From: Nitrospira sp.
GTDB lineage: Bacteria; Nitrospirota; Nitrospiria; Nitrospirales; Nitrospiraceae
Length of the DNA stretch: 64,000 nucleotides
Direction: 5' to 3'
NCBI GenBank assembly: GCA_029194665.1
Contig: JARFXO010000003.1
Span: 372,001-436,000, forward strand
Positions 33,243 to 43,191 of this stretch are shown here, piece by piece; position 1 is the stretch's first letter, and every line of letters begins with the position of its first letter. The position numbers were made by a program, and so were the translations under genes. The notes under the pieces were generated by a model, which saw only the letters and a program-made list of their open reading frames with translations, had not been told where the DNA came from and ran no database searches.

Positions 33243-34118
33243 ATGCCAAGCGTGAACGTCAATGGAGCTTCACTTGAATACACCGAATGCGGTTCTGGTG
33301 AGCCGGTGGTGCTCGTCCATGGATCGGCGAGCGACTACCGGACGTGGCAACTCCAACAAGACGCCTTTGCTATGCACTTCCGCACCATCGCGTACAGCCG
33401 ACGCTATCACTGGCCGAATCGCCCGATCACAGACGGCCTCGACTATTCGATGCTCCAGCATGTGGAGGACTTGAAGCAGGTTGTTGATTCGCTCGGCGCC
33501 AAGCCTGCGCACCTTGTGGGCCACTCGTACGGCGCCCTTCTCTGCTTGCTGCTCGTCCTGAGGGAGCCGCATCTGGCGAGGAGTCTTGTGTTAGCCGAGC
33601 CGCCAGCCATCACGCTCTTTGTCAGCAACAATCCCCGGCTGCCCGAGCTCCTGAAGGTCCTGATAACACGGCCACGGGCGGCGGCGGCCATCATCAAGTT
33701 TGGCATGGCCGGTGCGGCCCCGGCCCAACGGGCGTTCAGACGTGGAGAGGTCGAAACGGGCCTCCGCATTTTTGGAAACGCGGTCTTCGGTCGCGACGGT
33801 TTTGAGCGACTGCAGGAAGCCTGGAAGTCGCAGGCGCGCGACAATCTCTCTAATGTGAAGGCAGAACTGCTGGGTTCGGGTTTCGAGCCATTGGATCCTA
33901 ACCAAGTGCGTGCCATAAGGACCCCTGTCCTGTTGATGACGGGAGAGCAGAGCTTGAGTCTATTTCATCACTTGATTGATAGACTCAAGGAGCTTCTTCC
34001 ACACGCCCAACGAACCGAGATCGAAGGTGCATCGCACATGATGCAGGCGGACAACGCGTCCGCCTTTAACCGGGCGGTCAAGTCATTCCTTGTGGATCAC
34101 GGCAATGAAGCGGCGTAG
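33243..34118 (+). CDS. Alpha/beta hydrolase
   Basis: Start at the ATG at 33243 behind GAGGAAG. The 291-residue product has the oxyanion-hole strand EPVVLVHGSASDYRTW, nucleophile elbow HLVGHSYGALLCLLLVLREP (Ser in GHSYG) and the C-terminal EIEGASHMMQADNA (catalytic His). The acid is expected near VLLMTGEQSLSLF, where a Glu rather than Asp is seen. Substrate unknown; the cap region (about 120-200) is helical. Last gene of the cassette-like cluster. Confidence 0.9.
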   Translation: MPSVNVNGASLEYTECGSGEPVVLVHGSASDYRTWQLQQDAFAMHFRTIAYSRRYHWPNRPITDGLDYSMLQHVEDLKQVVDSLGAKPAHLVGHSYGALLCLLLVLREPHLARSLVLAEPPAITLFVSNNPRLPELLKVLITRPRAAAAIIKFGMAGAAPAQRAFRRGEVETGLRIFGNAVFGRDGFERLQEAWKSQARDNLSNVKAELLGSGFEPLDPNQVRAIRTPVLLMTGEQSLSLFHHLIDRLKELLPHAQRTEIEGASHMMQADNASAFNRAVKSFLVDHGNEAA

Positions 34119-34444
34119 CGACGCCCCGCAGCGCACCCCCATTTCGCGACGGTTATGCGAAACGTTCGACAAAGGAGGATAAAAATATCTCTCACGCCGA
34201 TTTCCACTATGGCGTCTCGCGAAGCGTGCCAGCGCTGATCGCCGTCGCATGTCTTCGTGCGATCGCCTACGAGACGGCAAAGGCGGCGGTGTACCGAATA
34301 CCTCGTCCAGCGCCACGGGAGTCAAGGGTGCAAAGTTGGAGCGGGCACGGAGGTTCAGAATAACTTCAATGGCAACGGCTTGCGACCGAATAGACCCTAT
34401 GGTAGGGTACCGCCAACAACGGAGAATGTGGGGGAGAAGGAAAA
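34119..34444. other. Intergenic region without a convincing gene
   Basis: 326 bases after the hydrolase. A GTTATGC at 34152-34158 could be a weak cassette boundary, but the paired arms are poor. Short frames in it lack ribosome sites except for AAAGGAGGA near 34171, which leads only to a short peptide. Probably decayed cassette sequence plus the promoter of the DUF1844 gene. Confidence 0.35.
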
Positions 34445-34837
34445 ATGGCAGAGGAAGAGCATGGATTCGTTATTCGCGATCGGCGGGCAAGCGGAGCAGC
34501 CGAGGCCGCTCCGACGGCAGCTTCGCCCACAAAGGAGACGAAGCCTTCGGCTGCAGCACCGATCGAGCCATCTCAGACACCTCCGTCACCTCCGGTCACG
34601 TTCTCGTCCTTCGTCATCTCACTGGGCTCGTCATCGCTCATGCTCATGGGCGAGCAACTCGACCCTCATCAGGCAACGATACCCGTCAACCTGCCCCAGG
34701 CCAAGGAAATCATCGATCTATTGTCTGTCTTAGAAACCAAGACGAAAGGCAATCTGACCCCTGATGAGCAGACGGTCCTGCGCGACATGCTGTATGCCCT
34801 TCGCATGAAGTATGTCACGCTGGCCCCGCCAAAGTAG
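34445..34837 (+). CDS. DUF1844-domain protein
   Basis: A 130-residue protein. Residues 1-50 are Ala/Pro/Ser/Thr-rich and likely disordered. From about 51: FSSFVISLGSSSLMLMGEQL, NLPQAKEIIDLLSVLETKTK and GNLTPDEQTVLRDMLYALRM, the full DUF1844 signature. The family is widespread and uncharacterised. Located 141 bases before the ntrY-like gene on the same strand. Confidence 0.9.
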   Translation: MAEEEHGFVIRDRRASGAAEAAPTAASPTKETKPSAAAPIEPSQTPPSPPVTFSSFVISLGSSSLMLMGEQLDPHQATIPVNLPQAKEIIDLLSVLETKTKGNLTPDEQTVLRDMLYALRMKYVTLAPPK

Positions 34838-34978
34838 AATCCTATCGCTCGATTCTCCGTCCCGCGAGCTCTCTGACGGCTGCAAATTGTGCAGCAGGCT
34901 TTGAGACTACCTCGCAAGTCGGTTATAGTGCTAAAAACCCCTGTTTTCTTGTGGCGACGGTGGCCGGAGAACGAGAGA

Positions 34979-37312
34979 ATGTCTGAGCTGAATCATCCCG
35001 TACCTGCCGTAGGTTCTGCTTCCGAAGGAAGTGCTGCTGGTCACCTCATCCCAGTCGGCAGTCACCGGCGTCGTGCTTCGGACAGCCAACTCAAGCAGCC
35101 TGAGCGGAAACTACGCCATCTTCGTCCTGTCTGGATCGTTCTGATTCTTCTCATCCCCTGCGTGGCCCTCACGCTGTATTACTCCCAAGTTGTTGCGCCG
35201 GGCTCCGAAGAGAGCGGTTTCTTCCTACCGACGACCAGCTACGCACTGGTTCTCCTCCTGGTCAATTTGGATCTGATCGGTTTCGTGGTGCTGGTACTTC
35301 TCTTGTCCAGAAATTTGATCAAAGCGTATTTCGAACGTCGGCACCGTCTCGTTGGATCAGGATTTCGCACCAAACTTATCGCTGCGTTTATCGGGTTCTC
35401 ACTGATCCCGACGCTGCTCCTGGCCTTCGTCGCGAGCGGGCTGGTCAACAAGGCCGTCGATATGTGGTTCAGCGAGCACATCGAGAAGGTCATGAAAGAC
35501 TCGTATGAGGTGGCTCGTATGCAGCATGCTGGGCATGTCGCGCTCGCGGTCAACAGCGCACGGGCCATTTCTCAGGAACTGTTTCGCGAAGACATGCTGA
35601 CTCCGGTACAGCGTGATCTCTTGATCGCCGCGATGGCTCGGAAACGGATGGAATACGGCGTCGCAGGGATCGAGGTGTTTTCGAACAAGATGGAGACTCT
35701 CACCAAGGCACTTGATGGCGAAATTCCGTCGGGGGTGTTGGATCTGCCGATCAGTCAGCTGGTCTTACAAGTCATTAACGGCAGGCAAGAGTTTACCTCT
35801 GTCCAGGAGGCCCAGACGGGACGGTTGGTGCGCGCCGCCATCCCGGTGGCCTCCGGAAGCCGACGGGGCGAGTTAGAGGGCGTCGTGGTTGTCGAAACCT
35901 ACGTCCCTGAATCTCTGTTGACCAAGATGGAGGGGATCGGTCGTCAATACACGGCGTACAAACAGATCAAGGCGATGAAAAATCCCATTAAAGCCGGGGC
36001 GTATTTTTTTGTTGCCGTTGTGGCGGTGTTGATTCTCTTCAGCGCGACGTGGTTCGGCTTCTATGTGGCACGCGGGATCACCGTTCCGATCCAACGATTG
36101 GCGGAAGCAACCGAAGCAGTCGCTCAAGGCGACCTATCGGTGCAGATCGATGCCAAGGCCACCGATGAAATTGGGACGTTGATCGAGTCGTTCAATCGGA
36201 TGACGCAGGATCTGCAGGGGAGTAAGTCGAAGCTGGAGGAAGCCAACCTGACGCTGCGAAACACCAACGTCGAGCTGGATCGACGCCGCGCCTATATCGA
36301 AACGGTTGTGGATACGATTGCTGCCGGTCTGTTGTCGATCGATCGAAACGGAATGATCACCACCTTCAACCCTTCCGCAGAACGAATCTTAGGGTTGGAT
36401 GCCGACCGCTTCAGAGGACGGTCGGCCAATGAGGTGTTCAAAGAGTTCGGTCTCGACTCGTTCCAGACCGCCTATGATCGTATGCTGGCCGATGAGCGCG
36501 ACGATTTGGACCTGGAAGGCCAATTGGATCTCCAAGGGAAACTGATCACGATCGGTCTGAAAGGCTCTCGTATGCGGGATGAGGCGAACAAAGACTTAGG
36601 GTTTGTGTTGGTCTTTGAGGATCTGACGGAGTTGATTAAAGCCCAGAAAGTTGCGGCCTGGCAGGAGGTGGCGAAGCGGGTTGCTCATGAAATCAAAAAC
36701 CCACTGACTCCTATTCAACTATCGGCTCAGCGGTTGCGCAAGAAGTTCTTCGAACAATCTCCCGATCTTGACCGGGTGTTCGACGACGCCACTAATGTCA
36801 TCATCAACGAAGTCGGGAGCCTGAAACAGATGCTGGACGAATTTTCAAAATTCGCTCGCCTCCCTGCTCCGCAAATGACGCGACAATCCTTGCACGACGT
36901 GATACGGGAAGTGGCAACCCTCTATCGCGAGGCGCAAAAAGATATCGAGCTGATGGTGGACCTCGACGAAGATCTGCCGTCCATCAATTTCGACCGCGAA
37001 CAGCTAAGACGTGTGTTCGTCAATCTCTTCGACAACGCGGTCCAAGCCATGAATCAGAAAGGGCGGCTGTGGGTCGGCACGAAGTATGATACGAAACGCC
37101 GTCGCGTGGTCGTCACCGTGGCGGATGAGGGGCCCGGCATCGCTCCTGAAGATCAGGAACGGTTGTTTGTGCCGTATTTTACTCGTAAGAAGACGGGAAC
37201 CGGCTTGGGGCTGGCGATTGTCCGTCGGATTATCACCGATCACGAAGGACAGATCCAGGTGGGAAACAATCACCCGAAGGGAGCCGTGTTTACGTTTGAT
37301 TTGTCGGTTTAG
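34979..37312 (+). CDS. NtrY-like membrane sensor histidine kinase
   Basis: Start at the ATG at 34979 (MSELNHPVPAVG); a start 30 codons upstream is weaker. The 777-residue kinase has TMs at about 51-70, 86-113, 131-154 and 338-365, with a periplasmic sensor region between the third and fourth. It continues with HAMP (GITVPIQRLAEATEAVAQGD), PAS (VDTIAAGLLSIDRNGMITTF), HisKA (VAKRVAHEIKNPLTPIQLSA, His in AHEIKNP) and HATPase_c ([32 protein letters not shown]). This is the NtrY domain order. It is followed after 40 bases by its sigma-54 regulator. Signal unknown; NtrY/NtrX systems respond to nitrogen or envelope/redox cues. Confidence 0.92.
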   Translation: MSELNHPVPAVGSASEGSAAGHLIPVGSHRRRASDSQLKQPERKLRHLRPVWIVLILLIPCVALTLYYSQVVAPGSEESGFFLPTTSYALVLLLVNLDLIGFVVLVLLLSRNLIKAYFERRHRLVGSGFRTKLIAAFIGFSLIPTLLLAFVASGLVNKAVDMWFSEHIEKVMKDSYEVARMQHAGHVALAVNSARAISQELFREDMLTPVQRDLLIAAMARKRMEYGVAGIEVFSNKMETLTKALDGEIPSGVLDLPISQLVLQVINGRQEFTSVQEAQTGRLVRAAIPVASGSRRGELEGVVVVETYVPESLLTKMEGIGRQYTAYKQIKAMKNPIKAGAYFFVAVVAVLILFSATWFGFYVARGITVPIQRLAEATEAVAQGDLSVQIDAKATDEIGTLIESFNRMTQDLQGSKSKLEEANLTLRNTNVELDRRRAYIETVVDTIAAGLLSIDRNGMITTFNPSAERILGLDADRFRGRSANEVFKEFGLDSFQTAYDRMLADERDDLDLEGQLDLQGKLITIGLKGSRMRDEANKDLGFVLVFEDLTELIKAQKVAAWQEVAKRVAHEIKNPLTPIQLSAQRLRKKFFEQSPDLDRVFDDATNVIINEVGSLKQMLDEFSKFARLPAPQMTRQSLHDVIREVATLYREAQKDIELMVDLDEDLPSINFDREQLRRVFVNLFDNAVQAMNQKGRLWVGTKYDTKRRRVVVTVADEGPGIAPEDQERLFVPYFTRKKTGTGLGLAIVRRIITDHEGQIQVGNNHPKGAVFTFDLSV

Positions 37313-37352
37313 GGTCGACCGGTGAAGGGTACGTGCTAAGGAGAGAGGAGTT

Positions 37353-38744
37353 ATGTCGGCATCGATTCTAGTGGTGGACGACGAGGAAGCGATTCGCACG
37401 TCCCTGCGAAGCATTCTGGAAGATGAAGGGTATGACGTGTCGGTAGCCGCCAATGGGGTTGAGGCGTTGAAAATATATGGAGCTGACCCGCCGGACCTCA
37501 TGATTCTGGACATCTGGATGCCTGAAATGGATGGGCTGGAGACCCTACGGCGGGTGAAAGAATTTGTGCCTACGACGCAAGTCATGATGATCTCCGGGCA
37601 TGGATCCATCGAAACGGCCGTCAAAGCCATCAAGCTGGGTGCGTACGACTACATCGAGAAGCCCTTGTCGTTGGAAAATGTTACGCTCCGTGTCAAGCAC
37701 GCGCTGGAGCAGTTCCGATTGGCGCAAGAGAATCGGTCGCTGCGGACCAAGGTCCAACAAAAGTTCGAGTTGGTTGGAGAGTCTCCGGCCATGCAGCGGC
37801 TACGGGAGCTCATTGCAACGGCAGGCCCGACGAACAGTCGGGTGTTGATCGGAGGCGAGAATGGAACAGGGAAGGAATTGGTCGCGCGCGCCATTCATAC
37901 GCACAGCACCAGATCGGACCATCCGTTCGTGGCCGTCAATTGTGCGGCCATCCCTGAAACATTGATTGAGAGCGAATTGTTCGGTCACGAAAAAGGCTCC
38001 TTCACCGGAGCCACATCCATGAAGCGCGGTCAGTTCGAGCAGGCCGATGGAGGGACGCTGTTTCTGGACGAAATCGCCGACATGAGCCTCAATACGCAGG
38101 CGAAAGTGTTGCGGGCGTTGCAGGAACAGCAGTTCACGCGAGTCGGCGGGACCAAATTGATGAAGGTTGATGTGCGTGTGCTGGCAGCTTCCAACAAGGA
38201 CTTGGAAAAAGAAATCGGCAAGGGACAATTTCGAGAGGATCTGTACTATCGTCTCAACGTGGTTCCGATTGTTGTGCCTCCCCTGCGGGAGAGGCGAGAA
38301 GATATCCCGGCTCTGGTTCGGCATTTCATGAAGACGCATGTCGAGGAGCAAGGGTTGCGGATGAAGGAAGTCTCGCCGGAGGCGATGGCCGTGTTTCAGC
38401 AGTACGAATGGCCCGGGAACATTCGTGAGCTAAGGAATTTGATCGAGCGGCTGATGATCATGGTGCCGGGGTTTGTGATCGATGCCGCACAAGCTACTCT
38501 GTCGTTACAAGGACGAACCGTCGGCGTGATCTCGACCGGCAATCAGACGCCTAACTTGCTTCTGGCAAAATCCTACGACTCACTCCGAGATGCCAGAAAT
38601 GCCTTCGAAAAAGAATACATTAGTCGAAAACTTCGAGAACACCACTGGAATATTTCTAGGACCGCTGAAGATCTCAAGATCGAGCGAAGCCATCTTCACC
38701 GGAAGATCAAGTTGCTCGATGTGGAGATGCGACCTGAGAGCTAG
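37353..38744 (+). CDS. NtrX/NtrC-family sigma-54 response regulator
   Basis: A 463-residue regulator: receiver domain (1-120: ILVVDDEEAIRTSLRSILED, phospho-Asp in LMILDIWMPEMDG, Lys in YIEKPLS), sigma-54 AAA+ domain (about 145-370: GGENGTGKELVARAIH Walker A, ELFGHEKGSFTGATSM containing GAFTGA as GSFTGA, GGTLFLDEIADMS Walker B, YEWPGNIRELRN) and a Fis-type HTH at the end (HHWNISRTAEDLKIERSHLH). The GAFTGA loop reads GSFTGA, a tolerated variant in the NtrX group. AGAGAGGAG ribosome site. Acts with the upstream kinase. Confidence 0.93.
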   Translation: MSASILVVDDEEAIRTSLRSILEDEGYDVSVAANGVEALKIYGADPPDLMILDIWMPEMDGLETLRRVKEFVPTTQVMMISGHGSIETAVKAIKLGAYDYIEKPLSLENVTLRVKHALEQFRLAQENRSLRTKVQQKFELVGESPAMQRLRELIATAGPTNSRVLIGGENGTGKELVARAIHTHSTRSDHPFVAVNCAAIPETLIESELFGHEKGSFTGATSMKRGQFEQADGGTLFLDEIADMSLNTQAKVLRALQEQQFTRVGGTKLMKVDVRVLAASNKDLEKEIGKGQFREDLYYRLNVVPIVVPPLRERREDIPALVRHFMKTHVEEQGLRMKEVSPEAMAVFQQYEWPGNIRELRNLIERLMIMVPGFVIDAAQATLSLQGRTVGVISTGNQTPNLLLAKSYDSLRDARNAFEKEYISRKLREHHWNISRTAEDLKIERSHLHRKIKLLDVEMRPES

Positions 38745-38762
38745 GACGACGACAGGACAGGA

Positions 38763-39383
38763 TCAGCGCCCTACACACTTGGAGCAGATGAGATCCAGGA
38801 ATTTCGTCTCAGGATGAGCCCGTACGTACTTGTTCAGGGCGGTTTCGGGTATGTGTGCGGGCTGAGATGTTCTACAGGATGGGCACACAGGGATCAGTTG
38901 TTGTAATGCGGCGATGTCGCGAACGGTGCGGTCGAGGTCGGTGATGGTTTTTGTGACCTCTTGTTCCCAATTCTTTCTCGCTTCCGTTTCTTGCTTGAGT
39001 TTGAGAGCAGATTTCACTCGTGCGAGGAGCTCTACCTGCTCGACCGGTTTTCTGATGTAGTCCGTCGCCCCGGCATCGAACGCCGACTGGAGCCAGTCCC
39101 GTTGGTTCCGAGCCGTCACGATGATGATTGGAACCCCTACAAACGCATCGAGGGCCTTGATGCGGCGGCAGGCCTCGATGCCATCCATGTCTGGCATCTT
39201 GATGTCCATCAAAATCAGATCTATCGCGATACCATGTGCACCCCGATGATCGAGGTCCAAATGGGTAAATGCATCGCGAGCGGAAGAGACGGTGATCAAG
39301 TCCCGATACCCGGAGCTCTTCAGGAGATGATGGAGTAGGAGACGCTCGTCAGGCGAGTCGTCGACGATCAAAATGGCCACCAC
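38763..39383 (-). CDS. Response regulator with C-terminal Cys-rich tail
   Basis: A 206-residue protein. Receiver domain: [20 protein letters not shown], phospho-Asp in DLILMDIKMPDMDG, and YIRKPVEQVELLARVKSALK. A coiled region (LKQETEARKNWEQEVTKTIT) leads to a tail with LIPVCPSCRTSQPAH and LDLICSKCVGR, two CxxC pairs likely binding zinc. The same layout occurs at 46563-47201. It is convergent with the ntrX-like gene. No DNA-binding or enzymatic output domain, so it probably acts by protein contact. Confidence 0.85.
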   Translation of the reverse strand: MVAILIVDDSPDERLLLHHLLKSSGYRDLITVSSARDAFTHLDLDHRGAHGIAIDLILMDIKMPDMDGIEACRRIKALDAFVGVPIIIVTARNQRDWLQSAFDAGATDYIRKPVEQVELLARVKSALKLKQETEARKNWEQEVTKTITDLDRTVRDIAALQQLIPVCPSCRTSQPAHIPETALNKYVRAHPETKFLDLICSKCVGR

Positions 39384-39656
39384 GCCCTCCTTCGCTGGCT
39401 CGTATGCTCGAAGAGCTCACGCTGATACGTATAACAGTATAGGACGTATTCTTACAGCGGCAAGGAAAAAACAGAAGGCTGGGAACAAGGAAGTGCCTTC
39501 GAAACGATTCCGATGGGTGCGTTGACCTCCGTCGAACCCTCCGTTAAGATGCGCCTCCGAAGCAGGTTACGGTCGAGGTGACGGCTGAGGGTCAACATAA
39601 GTGCCGAGTTTCCCGCTCAGCCTCGGCCTCAGTTCAACGTCCCTTGTCTCTTCGCT

Positions 39657-40694
39657 ATGACGACCTATCGTGATGCAGGTGTGGATATCGATGCAGGCGA
39701 TGAGCTTGTCGATCGCATCAAGCCCCTTGTTCGATCGACGTTTCGACCCGAGGTCCTGACCGACGTAGGAGGCTTTGGCGGCCTCTTCGGTTTCCAAGCC
39801 GGCAAATACAAAGAGCCAGTGCTTGTCTCTGGAACGGACGGGGTCGGGACCAAACTGAAGATTGCCTTCTTGATGGATAGGCATGACACCGTCGGAATCG
39901 ATTTAGTGGCGATGTGTGTCAATGACATTGCGGTGAGCGGAGCGGAGCCCCTGTTCTTTCTGGACTATTTCGCGACCGGGAAGTTATCCGTGTCGAAAGC
40001 TCAGGATGTGGTCGCCGGCATCGCCGAGGGTTGTCGTCAAGCCGGGTGCGCCTTGATCGGCGGAGAAACTGCCGAAATGCCGTCATTCTATCCTGAGGGG
40101 GAGTATGACCTGGCGGGGTTTGCTGTCGGGGCGGTCGATCGCCAGAAACTCATCGATGGTCGACACATTGTATCCGGCGATGCAGTCATAGGCTTGGCTT
40201 CTTCTGGGCTTCATAGTAACGGGTACTCACTGGCCCGGCGCGTATTGTTTGAACAAGCCAGGCTGACGGTTGACAGCCGACTTTCTGGGCTTGATGGGCC
40301 CATCGGCGAGGTGCTCCTGACACCCACCAGAATTTATGCGAGGCAGATTTTGGCGCTCGTCGAGCAATTTCCGATCAAGGGCATCGCGCATATTACCGGA
40401 GGCGGCATTACGGAGAATTTGCCACGCGTGTTTCCTAAGGGTGTGCGGGCGAGGATCACTCGATCAGCCTGGTCAGTGCCTCCGATCTTCGACGTGATAG
40501 GCCGTCTTGGACAGGTCGATCGGGAAGAAATGTACCGGGTTTTTAATATGGGCATTGGGTTGATTCTCGTGGTACCGCCTGATGCATTGTCCGGAGTGCT
40601 GGCTCGCGCCACAGCCTTGGGCGACCGAGGCTGGCAGATCGGTGAAATCGTTTCCTCCACCGGGGAGGAGCCGGAAGTCGAATATGTCGATTAG
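39657..40694 (+). CDS. purM: Phosphoribosylformylglycinamidine cyclo-ligase
   Basis: A 345-residue AIR synthetase, fifth step of purine synthesis. Visible: [37 protein letters not shown] (nucleotide-binding loop), [40 protein letters not shown] and [19 protein letters not shown]. Full length. The stop overlaps the purN start by 11 bases, giving a coupled purMN unit, the usual arrangement. Confidence 0.96.
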   Translation: MTTYRDAGVDIDAGDELVDRIKPLVRSTFRPEVLTDVGGFGGLFGFQAGKYKEPVLVSGTDGVGTKLKIAFLMDRHDTVGIDLVAMCVNDIAVSGAEPLFFLDYFATGKLSVSKAQDVVAGIAEGCRQAGCALIGGETAEMPSFYPEGEYDLAGFAVGAVDRQKLIDGRHIVSGDAVIGLASSGLHSNGYSLARRVLFEQARLTVDSRLSGLDGPIGEVLLTPTRIYARQILALVEQFPIKGIAHITGGGITENLPRVFPKGVRARITRSAWSVPPIFDVIGRLGQVDREEMYRVFNMGIGLILVVPPDALSGVLARATALGDRGWQIGEIVSSTGEEPEVEYVD

Positions 40695-41358
40695 CCGAAC
40701 GACTCCATTGCGAGTGGCGGTACTGGCATCAGGTCGAGGCTCAAACCTGCAAGCCATCGTCGATGCGATCGAAGCGGGTCAGGTACGGGCTCAGATCATC
40801 GCTGTCATCAGTAATAAGGAGGACGCGGTCGCACTGGAGCGGGCTCGGAAGCACGGACTAACCGATATTTTTGTCGATCCCAAACCCTTTGCCGGGCGGC
40901 CAGATAGTCGTGAAGTGTACGACCGATCGTTATTGGCGATACTTCAGCTGCATGAAGTCGAACTTGTCTTACTCGCAGGCTACATGAAAATCGTTACGGC
41001 AGTGCTGGTCAATGCTTACGCCAATCGCATGATGAACATCCATCCCTCACTGCTGCCGTCATTTCCTGGACTGGACGTGCAGAAGAAGGCCATTGATTGG
41101 GGCTGCAAGTTGTCCGGATGCACCGTGCATTTCGTCACCGAAGGCGTGGACGAAGGTCCGATCATCATTCAAGCGGCCGTGCCGATCCTCGACGATGATA
41201 CGCCCGAAACCCTCGCCGCCAGAATCCTCGTCCAAGAACACAAGATCTATCCTCGCGCCGTACAGCTCTTTGCCGAAGGGCGACTTCGTGTCGACGGCCG
41301 GCGGGTATTGATTGAGAATGGGAAGCCGGAAGGGGAGTCGATCATCAGTGCTGCGTAA
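40684..41358 (+). CDS. purN: Phosphoribosylglycinamide formyltransferase
   Basis: Start at the ATG at 40684, inside the end of purM. The 224-residue product transfers a formyl group from 10-formyl-THF to GAR. Motifs: [40 protein letters not shown] (catalytic His in [10 protein letters not shown]), [20 protein letters not shown] and [20 protein letters not shown]. The family's catalytic Asp falls in the GVDEGPI segment. Complete. Confidence 0.96.
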   Translation: MSISRTTPLRVAVLASGRGSNLQAIVDAIEAGQVRAQIIAVISNKEDAVALERARKHGLTDIFVDPKPFAGRPDSREVYDRSLLAILQLHEVELVLLAGYMKIVTAVLVNAYANRMMNIHPSLLPSFPGLDVQKKAIDWGCKLSGCTVHFVTEGVDEGPIIIQAAVPILDDDTPETLAARILVQEHKIYPRAVQLFAEGRLRVDGRRVLIENGKPEGESIISAA

Positions 41359-41375
41359 TGGATCTCGTATGACCA

Positions 41376-42293
41376 TTACCCTTCAGGGAGTATGTACCTT
41401 ACGAGTTCCTGCACTGTCGATGGTGCATTCCCTTCCGAGCGATTATTGACCAACACATAGGCTCGTCGGTTTTCGCCAACAGCCTGCTGCATGAGAGTCA
41501 CAGTCTCTTTTCGCATCTGTGGTAACACTCCCACGATCCTGTTGTAGGGGGCCGCTCGTTTCTTGGCCACTTCGTAGCTCATGTTGAGTGGCGTGAGCAC
41601 TCGAATCACGGTGAATGGTGCAGTGAAGCGCTCTTGCATCCGTCGATGTTGCTCCAGCAAAGGCGGCATGTAGGACCAGTGGTTGTAGACGTGTGCCACG
41701 CCATGGTTCTCTAAGACCGTTCGATAGTCCGGACCGAGAAAGCCTGCATTACGGATCTCGACCGCATACCGAAAATCATTCGGTAGCCGGCTGAAAAACT
41801 GATCCAGCCGTGAACAGAGCTCGTCGGTGCTCAGGCCGTGCCTCTGAAACTCAAAGATGAACGGCCCCATGTGCGGCTCAAACTTGGCCTCGCGGTATGG
41901 CGTGAGCACCAAGTCAGTAAATAGCTTTGCATCGAGAAATCGCGGATTCGGTTGTCCGGCTTTTGGGCCATAACGAGACTGCTTGGCAAAGGTGGGAATC
42001 GTGATCTCTTCCCAGACCTTGAAGCACATCTCGAAGTCTTCGGGGATTTGATTCAGGTAGTGACGAAGTTGACTTGCAGTTGGTGGGCGATAGAACGTGG
42101 AATCGTTCCCGACTGTGCGAAAGAGCGGTTCGCCGTTGTAGAGGTATTGACAATACTCTCCTAGACATTCCCTCGCAAAAGTCGTCTTGGCGTACTGGCG
42201 TCGATACACCTGGCCTTGCCAGCCTTCGTAGGTCCACGTTGAAGTGCCGAAGCGAATGAGGGAGGAAAGAGGCATGGGAGTGTGATTGTACAA
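41376..42293 (-). CDS. DUF72-domain protein
   Basis: A 305-residue TIM-barrel-like protein of the DUF72 (YecE) family: LIRFGTSTWTYEGWQGQVYR, FRTVGNDSTFYRPPTASQLR, FEMCFKVWEEITIPTFAKQS and FRYAVEIRNAGFLG. The start could be the ATG six codons downstream. Function of the family is not known; homologues occur near nucleic-acid and radical chemistry genes. Convergent with purN. Confidence 0.88.
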   Translation of the reverse strand: MYNHTPMPLSSLIRFGTSTWTYEGWQGQVYRRQYAKTTFARECLGEYCQYLYNGEPLFRTVGNDSTFYRPPTASQLRHYLNQIPEDFEMCFKVWEEITIPTFAKQSRYGPKAGQPNPRFLDAKLFTDLVLTPYREAKFEPHMGPFIFEFQRHGLSTDELCSRLDQFFSRLPNDFRYAVEIRNAGFLGPDYRTVLENHGVAHVYNHWSYMPPLLEQHRRMQERFTAPFTVIRVLTPLNMSYEVAKKRAAPYNRIVGVLPQMRKETVTLMQQAVGENRRAYVLVNNRSEGNAPSTVQELVRYILPEG

Positions 42294-42522
42294 CGAACGA
42301 TTCAGAGGTGGAATACCGGTGGCCGAGATCTACGAGGAGAAATAGCTGCTCTGGAGTGGGCACGCGAACGGTCCACTTTGTCTGTAGAGATGAGTGTACG
42401 AGTGACGATACGAAGGTGAAGTGCGTGCGGTACGCAAAATCAAAACCAGTGTAGATGTGTATCCGGCGACGCAATGAAGAGAGGCTTCGCCTGATGAGCC
42501 GCCGGTACGAGCGAGCTTGGTT

Positions 42523-42598
42523 TGGTGGAGGGCAGGGGAGTTGAACCCCCGACCCCTACGTTGCGAACGTAGTGCTCTCCCAACTGAGCTAGCCCCCC
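42523..42598 (-). tRNA. tRNA-Ala(CGC)
   Basis: The minus strand folds as a cloverleaf: acceptor GGGGGGC paired with GCCCTCC including the alanine identity pair G3-U70, D-arm CTAGCTCAGTTGGGAGAGC, anticodon stem CTACG/CGTAG with loop TTCGCAA (anticodon CGC, 42563-42565) and T-arm GGGGGTTCAACTCCCC-type. The CCA end is encoded (42523-42525). 76 nt. Protein frames across it are artefacts. Confidence 0.95.
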
Positions 42599-42865
42599 AC
42601 CCGTTGGATATTGGAGCGTGACCCCATGAAACCCGCAGGGTTGGCTGCATAGGAGTATGCAGTCTTGTTGCTGCGGTCGAAGAACGGGGAGGAATAGAGG
42701 GTCACGCTTCCCGTGCTGCATTATACACAACCCGTCACTAAGACTCTACCAGTACCTTGCATGCAGGCGAACGAGGAAGCACTTGAATGACCGCTGATCT
42801 TGGAAATGCTGTCGAAAACCAATGCAGATCGCAGATCGGTTGGTCTCGGACGCTTGCTCTATCCG

Positions 42866-43189
42866 CTAGCGATACACAACGGTCACACGTTTGAGGAAGT
42901 CTTCCAATTGGACGATATGCTGTTCGATTGTTAAGCGGTCTTGCAGTTTGCCCGCGCGTTCCATCGCCGCTCCGATTTCGGAAATTCGATCGAACCCGAA
43001 GCCACCTCCGTCGCCTTTCATGCGATGGCCCAGAGTCTGAACGGTCTTGAAGTCCTGCTTCACCAGCGCGTCTCGAAGTGTCCGGACGTCCTTCCTCCGG
43101 TTATCTAAAAAGATCGGCACAATACTTTCAAGATCGCGACTGATCTCCATCGTGAGTTGGTCTGTTGGTTCCGGATGTGAGGCCTGCAT
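42866..43189 (-). CDS. Hpt-domain phosphotransfer protein
   Basis: A 107-residue four-helix Hpt protein. The phosphorylated histidine lies in TVQTLGHRMKGDGGGFGFDR; helices DLESIVPIFLDNRRKDVRTL and IEQHIVQLEDFLKRVT flank it. It starts 2 bases after the stop of the hybrid kinase, so the two form a phosphorelay pair. Confidence 0.9.
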   Translation of the reverse strand: MQASHPEPTDQLTMEISRDLESIVPIFLDNRRKDVRTLRDALVKQDFKTVQTLGHRMKGDGGGFGFDRISEIGAAMERAGKLQDRLTIEQHIVQLEDFLKRVTVVYR

Positions 43190-43191
43190 CG

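Noticed and set aside
34145..34165. Fifth attC site after the hydrolase gene
   Set aside because: GTTATGC is present, but the opposite arm is too weak to claim a recombination site.
42330..42730. Minus-strand frames around the tRNA-Ala gene
   Set aside because: They are translations through the tRNA and flanks, with composition unlike neighbouring proteins.
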